Of a stretch of DNA of 64,000 bases, positions 26,508-34,616 are shown piece after piece. Below the pieces are notes generated by a model, which saw only the letters and a list, made by a program, of their open reading frames with translations, was not told the DNA's origin and made no database searches. Position 1 is the stretch's first letter, and every line of letters starts with the position of its first letter. The position numbers and the translations under genes were made by a program. The stretch lies in assembly GCF_001907675.1 (NCBI RefSeq), contig NZ_MPNT01000010.1, forward strand, positions 124,001 to 188,000, in the 5' to 3' direction. This stretch comes from Mycobacterium paraffinicum. Lineage in GTDB: Bacteria > Actinomycetota > Actinomycetes > Mycobacteriales > Mycobacteriaceae.

Positions 26508-27370
26508 ATGACCAGGTTTTCGTCGACCACGTCGACCGGCGTTGTTCAGCGGATGCGGCGTGCGGGATACGGGCTGACGGCCTGCTTCCTCGGATTCGCT
26601 TCGGCGACAGTGGCGATGCCCGCCGCCCACGCCGATCCGCTGGACAACATCCGCGGCGCAGTCAACGGCGCCCGCACTCAATCCACCTGCCAGCCACTGG
26701 CGTATTCCCACCAACTCGAAACCTCGGCACAGATGTTTACCAGAAATGCCAACGTTGTCCCGAGCTCAAACCCGCAGGGCTATTGCGGCCATATCGTAGG
26801 TTTCCTGGGTATGGCCGATCCCACCGATAAAGCGACCTCGGCCGCGATGGACCATGCGACTCCGTACATCCATGACTGCACCTTCAAGGACTTCGGGGTG
26901 GGCATGTTCCGCGACCAAGGCCGCGACGAAAGCGACGTCGCCATCGTGTTGGGTCAACCGGCGGCACCTGCCGCGCCGGCGCCCGTGCCAGACTCCCAGA
27001 AGCGGGTCTTTTGCAGCGCCGGCGGGTACGAACTGCCGCCGGGCTCGGATTGCAGCAATACTCCCAACCCCAATCCGCCTCCCGCGCCGGCGCCCGTGAC
27101 CAACGCGATCCAGTTGCAGTTCGGCCCTCCGCATCTGGGCAGCATCACCGCCACGATTACGAACTCGTCGGCCCTGACCGCCAAGTGCACCTATGACTCG
27201 ACCCCTTCAATACTCACCGTGATTTCACGGTCAATCCAAACGGGCATACCGATTTGACCTTCAATGGTTTCAACACGAATACCAACTACCACGTGGTGGT
27301 CTCGTGCCACGACGCCAGCGGAAAGCAGACTCAGGAAATCGGTCACCAAGAGACGAATGTGGCGTTCTAG
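26508..27370 (+). pseudogene. Secreted CAP-like protein gene with a 3' frameshift
   Basis: ATG 26508 follows GGAGGGG. The product has a signal peptide cleaved after AHA (about residue 42) and a short CAP/SCP-like region (VNGARTQSTCQPLAYSHQLE). A Pro-rich linker and a C-terminal beta domain follow. In the original frame it ends at TGA 27255-27257 after an atypical tail. From about 27200 the second frame continues the domain plausibly (FNTHRDFTVNPNG, NYHVVVSCHDASGKQ, GHQETNVAF) to TAG 27368-27370. One base therefore seems lost near ACCCCTTC at about 27200. Two cysteines, CTYDS in the first frame and SCHDA in the second, would pair only in the restored protein. A sequencing error or a real mutation are both possible. 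Confidence 0.7.
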
Positions 27371-27384
27371 TCGGCTCGTCACCA

Positions 27385-27466
27385 GTGCGTGGGAACCAGG
27401 TCAGCCGCGGAGGGATCAGATGACCAAGTTTTCGTCTACCACGTCATTGTTCAGAGCATGCGAGGC
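27385..27466 (+). pseudogene. Truncated 5' copy of the upstream secreted-protein gene
   Basis: The leader and first codons of the preceding gene reappear here: CAGCCGCGGAGGGATCAGATGACCAAGTTTTCG with ATG at 27420, against the equivalent leader and ATG 26508. The copy encodes MTKFSSTTSLFRACEA, then loses similarity where the convergent cmrA gene ends. It is the stub of a tandem duplicate whose remainder has been deleted. A functional product is not expected. Confidence 0.7.
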
Positions 27467-28272
27467 TAGCTGCCGCCCAGCTTCTTGTAGAAGCTGCCGA
27501 CGATGGGCGCGACGATAGCGCGCGGGGCGTACCCACTGGCCACTGACATCGCCTTCGACGTCAGGCCCGGCACGACGCGCATCTTGTTGCGCGCCAAGGC
27601 ATCCAGCGACAGCTTGGCGGTGTGTTCGGTGGAGATCCACAGGAAGTCCGGCACCAGCCGCTCGACCAGCGACCGTTCGGCGTCGTCGGGCAGGTCGGTG
27701 CGTACCGGGCCGGGCGCCAGCAGCGTGACGTGCACGCCCGAGTTGCGCAGTTCGCCGCGGAGGGACTCGCTGAAGGTGTTCGCGAACGCCTTGCTGGCCG
27801 CATAGGTGGCGTTGTACGGGATCGGCGAATTGCCCGCCGCAGAGCCGGAAATCAGGATTCCGCCGGCCCTGCGCTCGACCATGCCCGGCAGCACCGCCAG
27901 CGTAAGGTCGTGCACGCCAAGCACATTCAGCTGCAGCTGGGCCTTCTCGACCGCCGGGTCCAGCGTGGCCACCGGACCGAAGGTCGCGGTGCCGGCGTTG
28001 GCGCACAGGATCGAGATGGGCCGGGCGGCCAGTTCCTCGCACAATTTCGCCCGCTCCGCGGAATCGGCAAGGTCGGCGGGACGCACGTCGACCGTGACGC
28101 GGTACTTGTCGGTCAGGCGGGCGGCGAGTTCGTTGAGCAGGTCTTCGCGTCGTGCGGTGACGATCAGGCTATGTCCGCGAGCCGCCAGTTCGGTGGCCAG
28201 CGCCTCGCCGATGTTCTGCGAGGCTCCGGTCACGACGGCACGCGCGTCTGGGCTGGGCGCGGGGATCGGCAT
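27466..28272 (-). CDS. cmrA: Mycolate reductase, short-chain dehydrogenase CmrA
   Basis: A 268-residue short-chain dehydrogenase matching M. tuberculosis Rv2509 in length and sequence. That enzyme reduces the beta-keto group of the newly condensed mycolate precursor, the last step in making mature mycolic acids. The NADPH-binding TGASQNIGEAL motif is at residues 15-25, with NAG at CANAGT, catalytic Ser in ISGSAAG, and YAASK for Tyr/Lys. ATG 28272 gives the canonical MPIPAPSPDARAVVTGAS start; the frame stays open upstream through the tandem repeat but that is not expected to be translated. The repeat occupies its promoter region. Confidence 0.95.
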   Translation of the reverse strand: MPIPAPSPDARAVVTGASQNIGEALATELAARGHSLIVTARREDLLNELAARLTDKYRVTVDVRPADLADSAERAKLCEELAARPISILCANAGTATFGPVATLDPAVEKAQLQLNVLGVHDLTLAVLPGMVERRAGGILISGSAAGNSPIPYNATYAASKAFANTFSESLRGELRNSGVHVTLLAPGPVRTDLPDDAERSLVERLVPDFLWISTEHTAKLSLDALARNKMRVVPGLTSKAMSVASGYAPRAIVAPIVGSFYKKLGGS

Positions 28273-28288
28273 GAACCAATCGTAGACA

Positions 28289-28502
28289 GCGAGCGCGGCG
28301 AAGCCGGGCGCGGCGGGTCGACTGCGAAACAAATTGCAGCGATCGCGAGCGCGGTGAAGCCGGGCGCGGCGGGTCGACTGCGGAACAAATTGCAGCGATC
28401 GCGAGCGCGGCGAAGCCGGGCGCGGCGGGTCGACTGCGGAACAAATTGCAGCGATCGCGAGCGCGGCGAAGCCGGGCGCGGCGGGTCGACTGCGAAACAA
28501 AT
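28289..28502. repeat. 56-bp minisatellite, 3.8 tandem copies
   Basis: Units start at 28289, 28345, 28401 and 28457; the first three are 56 bp and the fourth stops after 46. Units differ at only two or three positions (a C/T and an A/G change). Each junction creates the palindrome GCGATCGC. The array lies between the divergent starts of cmrA and the MFS gene, so copy number would change the distance between the two promoters. It is head-to-tail without spacers, so not a CRISPR. It resembles the MIRU-VNTR loci used for typing mycobacteria. Confidence 0.95.
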
Positions 28503-28514
28503 AGAGTGCCGGGC

Positions 28515-29855
28515 ATGGGCCAGCCGTCGTCGCGTTCACTCACGCCCGTGCCATCCCGGGTGGTGGCATGGGCGCTTTGGGACTGCGGCTCCACCGGCCT
28601 CAACGCGATCGTGGCAACCTTCGTCTTCTCGGTGTATCTGACCACCAGCGTGGGGGTGGGCATCTCCGGTCCCACCACGCCGGCAAGCTGGTTGGGCCGC
28701 GCCGCCGCCATCGCCGGATTGACGGTCGCGCTGCTGGCGCCGGCCGTCGGCGTCTGGGTGGAGTCCCCGCATCGCCGGCGGGTGGCCTTGAGCGTGTTGA
28801 CCGCTTTGGCGGTCGCGCTGACGTGCGCGATGTTCTTCATCCACGACCGCCCCGGCTACCTGTGGGCCGGGCTCGTGCTGATGGGGGCGACGGCGGCCTG
28901 CAGCGACCTGGCCAGCGTCCCGTATAACGCAATGCTGCGCCAACTTTCGACGGCGCAGACAGCTGGCCGGATTTCCGGGCTGGGCTGGGCGGCCGGTTAC
29001 GTCGGCAGCGTCCTGCTGCTGCTCGTGGTCTACAGCGGGTTCATTTCCGGCAAGGGCTCCGGGCCGGATGCGACGCGTGGGTTCTTGCGGGTGTCCATTC
29101 ACGACGGCCTCTACGTCCGGGAGGCGATGCTGGTCGCGGCGGCCTGGCTGGCGATCTTTGCGCTGCCGCTGCTGTTCGTCGCGCATCGGCTTCCCGACTC
29201 GGCCGAGGTGTACGAGCCGACGAGCATGCTCGGCGGCTATCGCAAGCTGTGGACCGAGGTCTCCGCGGAGTGGCGGCGAGACCGTAACCTGGTCTACTTC
29301 CTGTTCGCCAGCGCGCTTTTCCGCGACGGCCTGGCGGCGATTTTCGCCTTCGGCGCCGTGCTCGGCGTCAACGTGTACGGCATCTCGCAGGGTGACGTGC
29401 TGGTGTTCGGTGTGGTGGCCAGCGTGGTGGCGGCCGTGGGCGCGGTGCTGGGCGGGTTCGTCGATCACCGGATCGGGTCGAAGCCCGTCATCGTGGCGTC
29501 CCTCGCTGCGATCGTCGTCCTGGGCATCACCCTGATGCTGCTGTCCGGTTCGGTGGCGTTCTGGATCTGCGGGCTACTGCTGTGCATGTTCATCGGGCCG
29601 TCGCAGTCGTCCTCGCGCGCCCTGCTGCTGCAGATGGCCAAACACGGCAGGGAAGGCGTCGCCTTCGGCCTCTACACGATGACCGGGCGGGCGGTCGCGT
29701 TCGTCGCGCCGTGGCTGTTCTCGGTGTTCGTGGACGTATTCGGCGCCGTGCGCGCCGGTCTGGGCGGCATCTCGCTGGTGCTGCTCGCCGGTCTGCTGGC
29801 GATGCTCGCGGTTCGGGTCCCGGCACGCGGCGCCCTCGCGGCCGAACCGTCGTAG
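28515..29855 (+). CDS. MFS transporter (Rv2508c-like, UMF1/Atg22-type)
   Basis: This protein of about 446 residues has twelve predicted membrane helices. It begins VVAWALWDCGSTGLNAIVATFVFSVYL, characteristic of the UMF1/Atg22-like group of the major facilitator superfamily. A long central charged loop (YRKLWTEVSAEWRRDRNL) separates the two six-helix halves, and IGSKP and ASVPYNAMLRQL are the usual family motifs. It matches M. tuberculosis Rv2508c, which is also divergent from cmrA. Substrate is unknown. ATG 28515 starts 12 bases after the tandem repeat, so part of its leader is repeat sequence. Confidence 0.88.
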   Translation: MGQPSSRSLTPVPSRVVAWALWDCGSTGLNAIVATFVFSVYLTTSVGVGISGPTTPASWLGRAAAIAGLTVALLAPAVGVWVESPHRRRVALSVLTALAVALTCAMFFIHDRPGYLWAGLVLMGATAACSDLASVPYNAMLRQLSTAQTAGRISGLGWAAGYVGSVLLLLVVYSGFISGKGSGPDATRGFLRVSIHDGLYVREAMLVAAAWLAIFALPLLFVAHRLPDSAEVYEPTSMLGGYRKLWTEVSAEWRRDRNLVYFLFASALFRDGLAAIFAFGAVLGVNVYGISQGDVLVFGVVASVVAAVGAVLGGFVDHRIGSKPVIVASLAAIVVLGITLMLLSGSVAFWICGLLLCMFIGPSQSSSRALLLQMAKHGREGVAFGLYTMTGRAVAFVAPWLFSVFVDVFGAVRAGLGGISLVLLAGLLAMLAVRVPARGALAAEPS

Positions 29856-29860
29856 GGCGC

Positions 29861-30634
29861 TCAGCCCCGCGCGTCGCAGATCGTCAGGCCCACGCCGACG
29901 CGCTTGCTCATCTGGACACCGTCGACGGTGACCGTGCACGTGACGTTGTGGCCGATGTTGACGATCGTGACGTTGGCCGGGTGCGCGGCCGTATTCGACA
30001 GGCTGACCTCTTTGGTCCAGGGCAGCGCGACGTTGAATTCGGTTTGGATCAGGTCGCCGGTGTCGATGTACATGATGCTGATCGCCCGGCCCTCGCCGGC
30101 GACGCTATAGACGATGTCTTGCATCGCGGCCGGGCCGGTGGACTCGGTGGGGGTCGGGGAGCCGCCGGTGGGCGGCACCGGGGCCGGAATGCGCGGCGTC
30201 GACGTGCGTGTCGACGGGCTCGGCATCGTCGGGGTCGTCTCCGGCATGGCGGGCAGCGGCGGGACGGCGGTCTGAGTCTTGATCGCGTTGTTCACCAGCA
30301 CCAGGGCAATGACCAAGGCGACCACCAGCAGCACGGCCGCGCCGGCCACGATCCACAGCCACCGCGGCGGAGGTTTCGGGCCATCCGGCGGCGGGGGAGC
30401 CGAGCCCGCGGGTTGTCCCGACGAAGGCAGTTCGTGCTGCCAGTACGCCGGTAACTCTCTGGTGGTGTTGGTCTCGTTCATGTTGGACGACCACGGCGGA
30501 GCCTGCCCGCCATAGGTGGGCGCGTAGGGCGCCTGATCGGCGTATGCGGGATCGGCGGGCGGATACCACGGGCCCTGCGGCCCCGATCCTGGCAGAGAGG
30601 GGCTGATCCGCTCGGTGGGACGTGAATCGTTCAT
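29861..30634 (-). CDS. Proline-rich membrane protein with MmpS-like domain (Rv2507-like)
   Basis: A 257-residue type II membrane protein. A Pro/Tyr/Gly-rich cytoplasmic N-terminus of about 90 residues is followed by one membrane helix (WLWIVAGAAVLLVVALVIALVLV, about 92-114), a Pro/Thr-rich linker and an external beta domain. That domain (VYSVAGEGRAISIMYIDTG, ALPWTKEVSL, VTCTVTVDG, TICDARG) has the MmpS C-terminal pattern with the two-cysteine pair. It corresponds to Rv2507. ATG 30634 has GAGGTGGAC just upstream. The function is unknown. Confidence 0.88.
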   Translation of the reverse strand: MNDSRPTERISPSLPGSGPQGPWYPPADPAYADQAPYAPTYGGQAPPWSSNMNETNTTRELPAYWQHELPSSGQPAGSAPPPPDGPKPPPRWLWIVAGAAVLLVVALVIALVLVNNAIKTQTAVPPLPAMPETTPTMPSPSTRTSTPRIPAPVPPTGGSPTPTESTGPAAMQDIVYSVAGEGRAISIMYIDTGDLIQTEFNVALPWTKEVSLSNTAAHPANVTIVNIGHNVTCTVTVDGVQMSKRVGVGLTICDARG

Positions 30635-30703
30635 GTCCACCTCATGGAGTGCAGAGTACCTGCGCCGGGCGCCCGAACGGCGAATCACCTCACCAGCGGT
30701 GAC

Positions 30704-31360
30704 TCAGGGGCACTGGTTCCGGGCGGCCAGTGCGGCGACGGTCATCGCCCGCATGACGGCGCGCGACCGCGCGGTGCGGGCCGACTTGCTACGTGAGGTG
30801 TCGGGGGATTTCATGCTGTGCGGCGTCGAATTGAGCAGGCCGAAGACCGCGTGGGCCGCCAGTCGGGCGTCGGCCTCGGCGAGGTCGGGGTCCAGCTCGC
30901 GCAGCACCCCAACCCACACCTCGACGTATTGGCGCTGCGCTTTGCGCACCTGCTTCTCGGCCGCTTCGGGCAGGTGGGCGAGGTCGCGGTCCTGGATGCG
31001 GATCAGGTCGGGCTCGCCGAACGCGAAGTCGAGGTGGAAGTCGATCAGGCCGTCCAGCGCCGTGGCCGCGTCGGGGCTCCGGGTCCGCACGTCCCGGGCG
31101 CCCGCGAGCAGGCGCGCGCTGATGCCCACCAGCAGCTCAACCAGTAGCGACTCCTTGTTGGGAAAGTGGCGGTAGATGGCGGGGCCGCTGACACCGGCGG
31201 CGGCACCGATGTCTTCTAGCCGCACGGCGAGAAAGCCGCGCTCGGCGAACAGGCGCTCGGCGGCCGACAGCAGCTGCAGGCGCCGGTCGGATTTCAACTG
31301 GCTGCGCCGATTTGGGGCATCCGGCGGGCCGGGCTGGCCGTCCGAGATGGACGTTGTCAT
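30704..31360 (-). CDS. TetR-family regulator of the leucine catabolic operon (Rv2506-like)
   Basis: A 218-residue TetR repressor. The N-terminal helix-turn-helix spans about residues 48-68 (LEDIGAAAGVSGPAIYRHFPNKESLL), followed by an all-helical ligand domain. It is divergent from scoA-scoB-accD1-accA1 as in M. tuberculosis. Two near-identical palindromes occupy the 191-bp gap, one 21 bp before its own start and one 36 bp before scoA, so it likely represses both itself and the operon. By analogy to LiuR-type regulators the effector may be a branched-chain acyl-CoA; this is inference. Confidence 0.9.
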   Translation of the reverse strand: MTTSISDGQPGPPDAPNRRSQLKSDRRLQLLSAAERLFAERGFLAVRLEDIGAAAGVSGPAIYRHFPNKESLLVELLVGISARLLAGARDVRTRSPDAATALDGLIDFHLDFAFGEPDLIRIQDRDLAHLPEAAEKQVRKAQRQYVEVWVGVLRELDPDLAEADARLAAHAVFGLLNSTPHSMKSPDTSRSKSARTARSRAVMRAMTVAALAARNQCP

Positions 31361-31380
31361 GACGAACCCCCGTCCAGTTG

Positions 31381-31396
31381 GTTAATCGCCACTAAC
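31381..31396. promoter_or_regulatory. Predicted TetR operator, regulator-proximal
   Basis: GTTAATCGCCACTAAC is a near-palindrome (GTTA...TAAC) 20 bp before the regulator start codon. It matches the scoA-proximal site at 13 of 16 positions, including the spacer pattern, and lies in an AT-rich patch within GC-rich DNA. Binding here would give autorepression. Confidence 0.7.
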
Positions 31397-31496
31397 TTAG
31401 CACGAGTTTTTCACCGGTTTACCTGCCGCAATAGCGGGCGACGGCCAGGTGTCGTGGTCCCTGGACCGCGGGGATCGACGATGGTATTGTCACCGT

Positions 31497-31516
31497 GAGT
31501 TAATCAGCATTAACTC
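31497..31516. promoter_or_regulatory. Predicted TetR operator, scoA-proximal
   Basis: GAGTTAATCAGCATTAACTC is a perfect inverted repeat with 8-bp arms and a 4-bp centre. It lies 36 bp before the scoA start codon, where it would overlap the promoter or leader. Its core GTTAATCAGCATTAAC repeats that of the site at 31381, the pattern expected of two operators for one dimeric repressor. Confidence 0.8.
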
Positions 31517-31551
31517 AAACCCCGCCCGACGGCAAGGAGGCTGCTGCGGCG

Positions 31552-32295
31552 ATGGACAAGGTGGTGGCAACGGCCGCCGAGGCGGTTGCCGACATAGCCG
31601 ACGGGTCGTCTCTGGCGGTCGGGGGCTTCGGGTTCTGCGGCATCCCCGAGGCATTGATCGCCGCGCTGGTGGATACCGGTGTCAGCGACCTGGAGACGGT
31701 GTCCAACAACTGCGGCGGCTACGGCGTCGGGCTGGAGGCGCTGTTGCACCACAAGCGAATTCGCCGCGCCATCGCCTCATACTTCGGTGACAACAAGGAG
31801 TTCACCCGCCAGTTCCTCGCCGGTGAACTCGAAGTTGAGCTCACCCCGCAAGGCACGCTGGCGGAGCGGCTGCGCGCCGGAGGCGCGGGCATCCCGGCGT
31901 TCTACACGCCCGCCGGGGTCGGCACTCCGGTCGCCGACGGCGGCCTGCCGTGGCGCTACGACGCCTCTGGCGGGGTGGCGTTGACGTCGCCGCCGAAGGA
32001 GACGCGCGAGTTCGACGGTGCGACCTACGTTCTCGAGCGGGCGATCCGCACCGACTTCGCACTGGTGCACGCCTGGAAGGGGGACCGGCACGGCAACCTC
32101 GTCTACCGCGCGGCCGCGGCCAACTTCAACCCCGACTGCGCCACGGCCGGCAGGATCACCATCGCCGAAGTCGAGCAGCTCGTCGAGCCGGGGGAGATCG
32201 ACCCCGCCGCGGTGCACACGCCCGGCGTCTTCGTTCATCGGGTCGTGCACGTGCCAGACCCGGCCAAGCCAATCGAGAAGGTGACGGTGCGGTGA
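31552..32295 (+). CDS. scoA: 3-oxoacid / itaconate CoA-transferase subunit A
   Basis: This 247-residue alpha subunit of a family I CoA-transferase has the CoA-binding glycine motif [13 protein letters not shown] near residue 27. With ScoB it exchanges CoA between succinyl-CoA and acetoacetate or, as reported for the M. tuberculosis locus, itaconate. That links it to the lyase and hydratase genes downstream. ATG 31552 has AAGGAGG about 13 bases upstream. Its stop codon overlaps a GTG (GGTGAG at 32291), which in M. tuberculosis is the scoB start; here a short insert changes that junction. fadD35, which precedes scoA in M. tuberculosis, is absent. Confidence 0.93.
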   Translation: MDKVVATAAEAVADIADGSSLAVGGFGFCGIPEALIAALVDTGVSDLETVSNNCGGYGVGLEALLHHKRIRRAIASYFGDNKEFTRQFLAGELEVELTPQGTLAERLRAGGAGIPAFYTPAGVGTPVADGGLPWRYDASGGVALTSPPKETREFDGATYVLERAIRTDFALVHAWKGDRHGNLVYRAAAANFNPDCATAGRITIAEVEQLVEPGEIDPAAVHTPGVFVHRVVHVPDPAKPIEKVTVR

Positions 32296-32381
32296 GCGCG
32301 CCGACGACGATGCCGTGGGGGCACGCCCCCACAAGTGGGAGGTACCCCCACCCGCTTGCGGGGGAGAGTGGCGCCAAGTGA
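32292..32381 (+). repeat. MIRU-like insert with 29-codon mini-ORF at the scoA/scoB junction
   Basis: The GTG overlapping the scoA stop (GTGA at 32292) opens a 29-codon frame ending in TGA 32379-32381, which itself overlaps the GTG that starts scoB (GTGA at 32378). Between them lie three short hairpins: GTGGGGGC/GCCCCCAC at about 32326-32343, GTGGG/CCCAC, and CCCGC/GCGGG. The ancestral scoB start (MSAP...) is still visible at 32292-32303, so about 75 bp were inserted just after it. Start/stop overlaps at both edges and insertion in an operon junction are hallmarks of mycobacterial interspersed repetitive units. Confidence 0.75.
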
Positions 32382-33028
32382 CGTGGAGCAAGGCGGGTTT
32401 GGCGGCGCGGGTGGCCGCCGAATTCGAAGACGGCCAATACGTCAACCTCGGCATCGGCATGCCCACTCTCGTCCCCAACCACATCCCGGCCGGTATCACC
32501 GTCGTCGTGCATTCGGAGAACGGAATCCTGGGTGTGGGCCCGTACCCCCGGCCCCAGGACGTCGATGCGGACCTGATCAACGCGGGCAAGGAGACGGTCA
32601 CGACGCTGCCGGGTGCGGCGTTCTTCGGTTCGTCGACCTCCTTCGGGATCATTCGCGGCGGACACCTCGACGTCGCCGTGCTGGGGGCGATGCAGGTCTC
32701 GGCCACCGGCGACCTTGCCAACTGGATGATCCCCGGAAAGATGGTCAAGGGCATGGGCGGCGCGATGGACCTGGTTCACGGCGCCCGCAAGGTGATCGCG
32801 ATGATGGAGCACACCGCCCGCGACGGCAGCCCGAAAATCGTTGCGCGGTGCACGCTTCCGTTGACGGGTGCGGGTTGTGTCAACCGCATCATCACCGACT
32901 TGGCCGTCATCGACGTATGCGATGACGGTTTGCACTTGGTCGAGACCGCCCCCGGCGTCTCGGTCGACGAGGTACGCGACAGGACCGAACCGCCGCTTGT
33001 GCTGGCGACTACTGGGAGGCATTCGTGA
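32378..33028 (+). CDS. scoB: 3-oxoacid / itaconate CoA-transferase subunit B
   Basis: This 216-residue beta subunit carries the catalytic Glu47 in [13 protein letters not shown], which forms the glutamyl-CoA intermediate. It also has the conserved [12 protein letters not shown] and [10 protein letters not shown] segments. The usual N-terminus (M-S-A-P...) has been displaced by the junction insert; translation most likely starts at GTG 32378 (M-T-W-S-K), with GGGGGAG of the insert serving as ribosome binding site. An ATG-less upstream extension to 32315 would read through the insert and is unlikely. Its stop overlaps the accD1 start (GTGA). Confidence 0.92.
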   Translation: MTWSKAGLAARVAAEFEDGQYVNLGIGMPTLVPNHIPAGITVVVHSENGILGVGPYPRPQDVDADLINAGKETVTTLPGAAFFGSSTSFGIIRGGHLDVAVLGAMQVSATGDLANWMIPGKMVKGMGGAMDLVHGARKVIAMMEHTARDGSPKIVARCTLPLTGAGCVNRIITDLAVIDVCDDGLHLVETAPGVSVDEVRDRTEPPLVLATTGRHS

Positions 33029-34611
33029 GTTCAGCTGTGATGACCGCGCCATCCTTCGCCGACGAGCATCGCCGCCTGGTGGCCGAGTTGAACGCCAAAC
33101 TGGCGGCCGCGGCGCTGGGCGGCAACGAACGCGCCCGCGAACGTCACGTCAGCCGCGGCAAGCTGCTGCCGCGCGAACGGGTGGATCGACTGCTCGACCC
33201 CGGCACCCCGTTCCTGGAGTTGTCCCCGCTGGCCGCCAACGGCATGTACGACGACGAATCCCCGGGCGCCGGAATCATCACCGGGATCGGCCGGGTGTCG
33301 GGGCGCGAGTGCGTGATCGTCGCCAACGACGCGACGGTCAAGGGCGGCACCTACTACCCGATGACCGTCAAGAAGCACCTGCGCGCACAGGAAGTCGCGC
33401 TGCAAAACCGGCTGCCCTGCATCTACCTGGTGGACTCCGGGGGTGCCTTCCTGCCGCGCCAGGACGAGGTGTTCCCCGATCGCGAGCATTTCGGCCGGAT
33501 CTTCTACAACCAGGCGACCATGAGTGCCAACGAGATCCCACAGGTGGCCGCCGTGCTGGGTTCGTGCACCGCGGGCGGCGCCTACGTGCCGGCCATGAGC
33601 GACGAGGCCGTCATCGTGCGCGAACAGGGGACGATCTTTCTCGGCGGCCCGCCCCTGGTGAAGGCCGCCACCGGCGAGGTGGTCTCGGCCGAGGACCTCG
33701 GCGGCGGCGACCTGCATTCGCGGGTCTCCGGTGTCACCGACCACCTCGCCGACGACGACGAACATGCGCTGCGCATCGTGCGGGCCATCGCCGCGACCTT
33801 CGGCCCGCGCGAACCCAGCCAGTGGGACGTCCGGCCCGCGGTCGACCCCAAGCACCCGCAGGGCGAGCTCTACGACGTGGTTCCGCCGGATCCGCGGGTG
33901 CCCTACGACGTGCACGAGGTGGTCGTTCGGCTGGTCGACGGTGGCGAATTCAGCGAGTTCAAGGCCAATTACGGCAAGACGCTGATGACCGCGTTCGCCC
34001 GCATCCACGGACACCCGGTCGGGATCGTCGCCAACAACGGGGTCCTGTTCAGCGAATCCGCTTTGAAGGGAGCCCATTTCATCGAGCTGTGCGACAAACG
34101 CAAGATCCCGTTGCTGTTCCTGCAGAACATCGCCGGTTTCATGGTCGGCCGCGACTACGAGGCGGGCGGCATCGCCAAGCACGGCGCCAAGATGGTGACC
34201 GCCGTGGCCTGCGCCCGGGTGCCCAAGCTGACGGTCGTGATCGGCGGATCCTATGGCGCGGGTAACTATTCGATGTGCGGGCGGGCGTACTCGCCGCGCT
34301 TCCTGTGGATGTGGCCCAACGCCCGGATCTCGGTCATGGGCGGTGAGCAGGCGGCCTCGGTGCTGGCGACGGTGCGCGGCGAGCAGCTCGCCGCGGCCGG
34401 CAAACCGTGGCCACCCGACGAGGAGGAGGCGTTCAAGGCGCCCATCCGCGCCCAATATGAGGACCAGGGCAACCCGTACTATTCGACCGCCCGGCTCTGG
34501 GACGACGGCATCATCGACCCCGCCGACACCAGAACTGTTGTCGGCCTGGCCCTTTCGGTATGCGCCCATGCCCCGCTAGATCCGGTCTCCTACGGCGTCT
34601 TCCGGATGTGA
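33025..34611 (+). CDS. accD1: Methylcrotonyl-CoA carboxylase carboxyltransferase subunit
   Basis: This 528-residue carboxyltransferase beta subunit has two crotonase-fold halves with the oxyanion glycines in [13 protein letters not shown] (N-half) and [16 protein letters not shown] (C-half). The motif [19 protein letters not shown] is typical of methylcrotonyl-CoA carboxylases, which act in leucine degradation. It pairs with AccA1 encoded just downstream. It starts at GTG 33025 inside the scoB stop codon, and its stop overlaps the start region of accA1, indicating translational coupling. Confidence 0.95.
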   Translation: MSSAVMTAPSFADEHRRLVAELNAKLAAAALGGNERARERHVSRGKLLPRERVDRLLDPGTPFLELSPLAANGMYDDESPGAGIITGIGRVSGRECVIVANDATVKGGTYYPMTVKKHLRAQEVALQNRLPCIYLVDSGGAFLPRQDEVFPDREHFGRIFYNQATMSANEIPQVAAVLGSCTAGGAYVPAMSDEAVIVREQGTIFLGGPPLVKAATGEVVSAEDLGGGDLHSRVSGVTDHLADDDEHALRIVRAIAATFGPREPSQWDVRPAVDPKHPQGELYDVVPPDPRVPYDVHEVVVRLVDGGEFSEFKANYGKTLMTAFARIHGHPVGIVANNGVLFSESALKGAHFIELCDKRKIPLLFLQNIAGFMVGRDYEAGGIAKHGAKMVTAVACARVPKLTVVIGGSYGAGNYSMCGRAYSPRFLWMWPNARISVMGGEQAASVLATVRGEQLAAAGKPWPPDEEEAFKAPIRAQYEDQGNPYYSTARLWDDGIIDPADTRTVVGLALSVCAHAPLDPVSYGVFRM

Positions 34612-34616
34612 TGACC

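Noticed and set aside
28289..28502. CRISPR array
   Set aside because: Units are contiguous and near identical, with no unique spacers and no cas genes nearby.
28273..28539. N-terminal extension of cmrA across the tandem repeat
   Set aside because: 56 bp is not a multiple of three, so successive units are read in different frames; the conserved protein start is at 28272.
32296..32377. scoB starting at 32315 with an extra 21 residues
   Set aside because: Those codons read through the hairpin insert, are absent from the family and have no suitable ribosome binding site.
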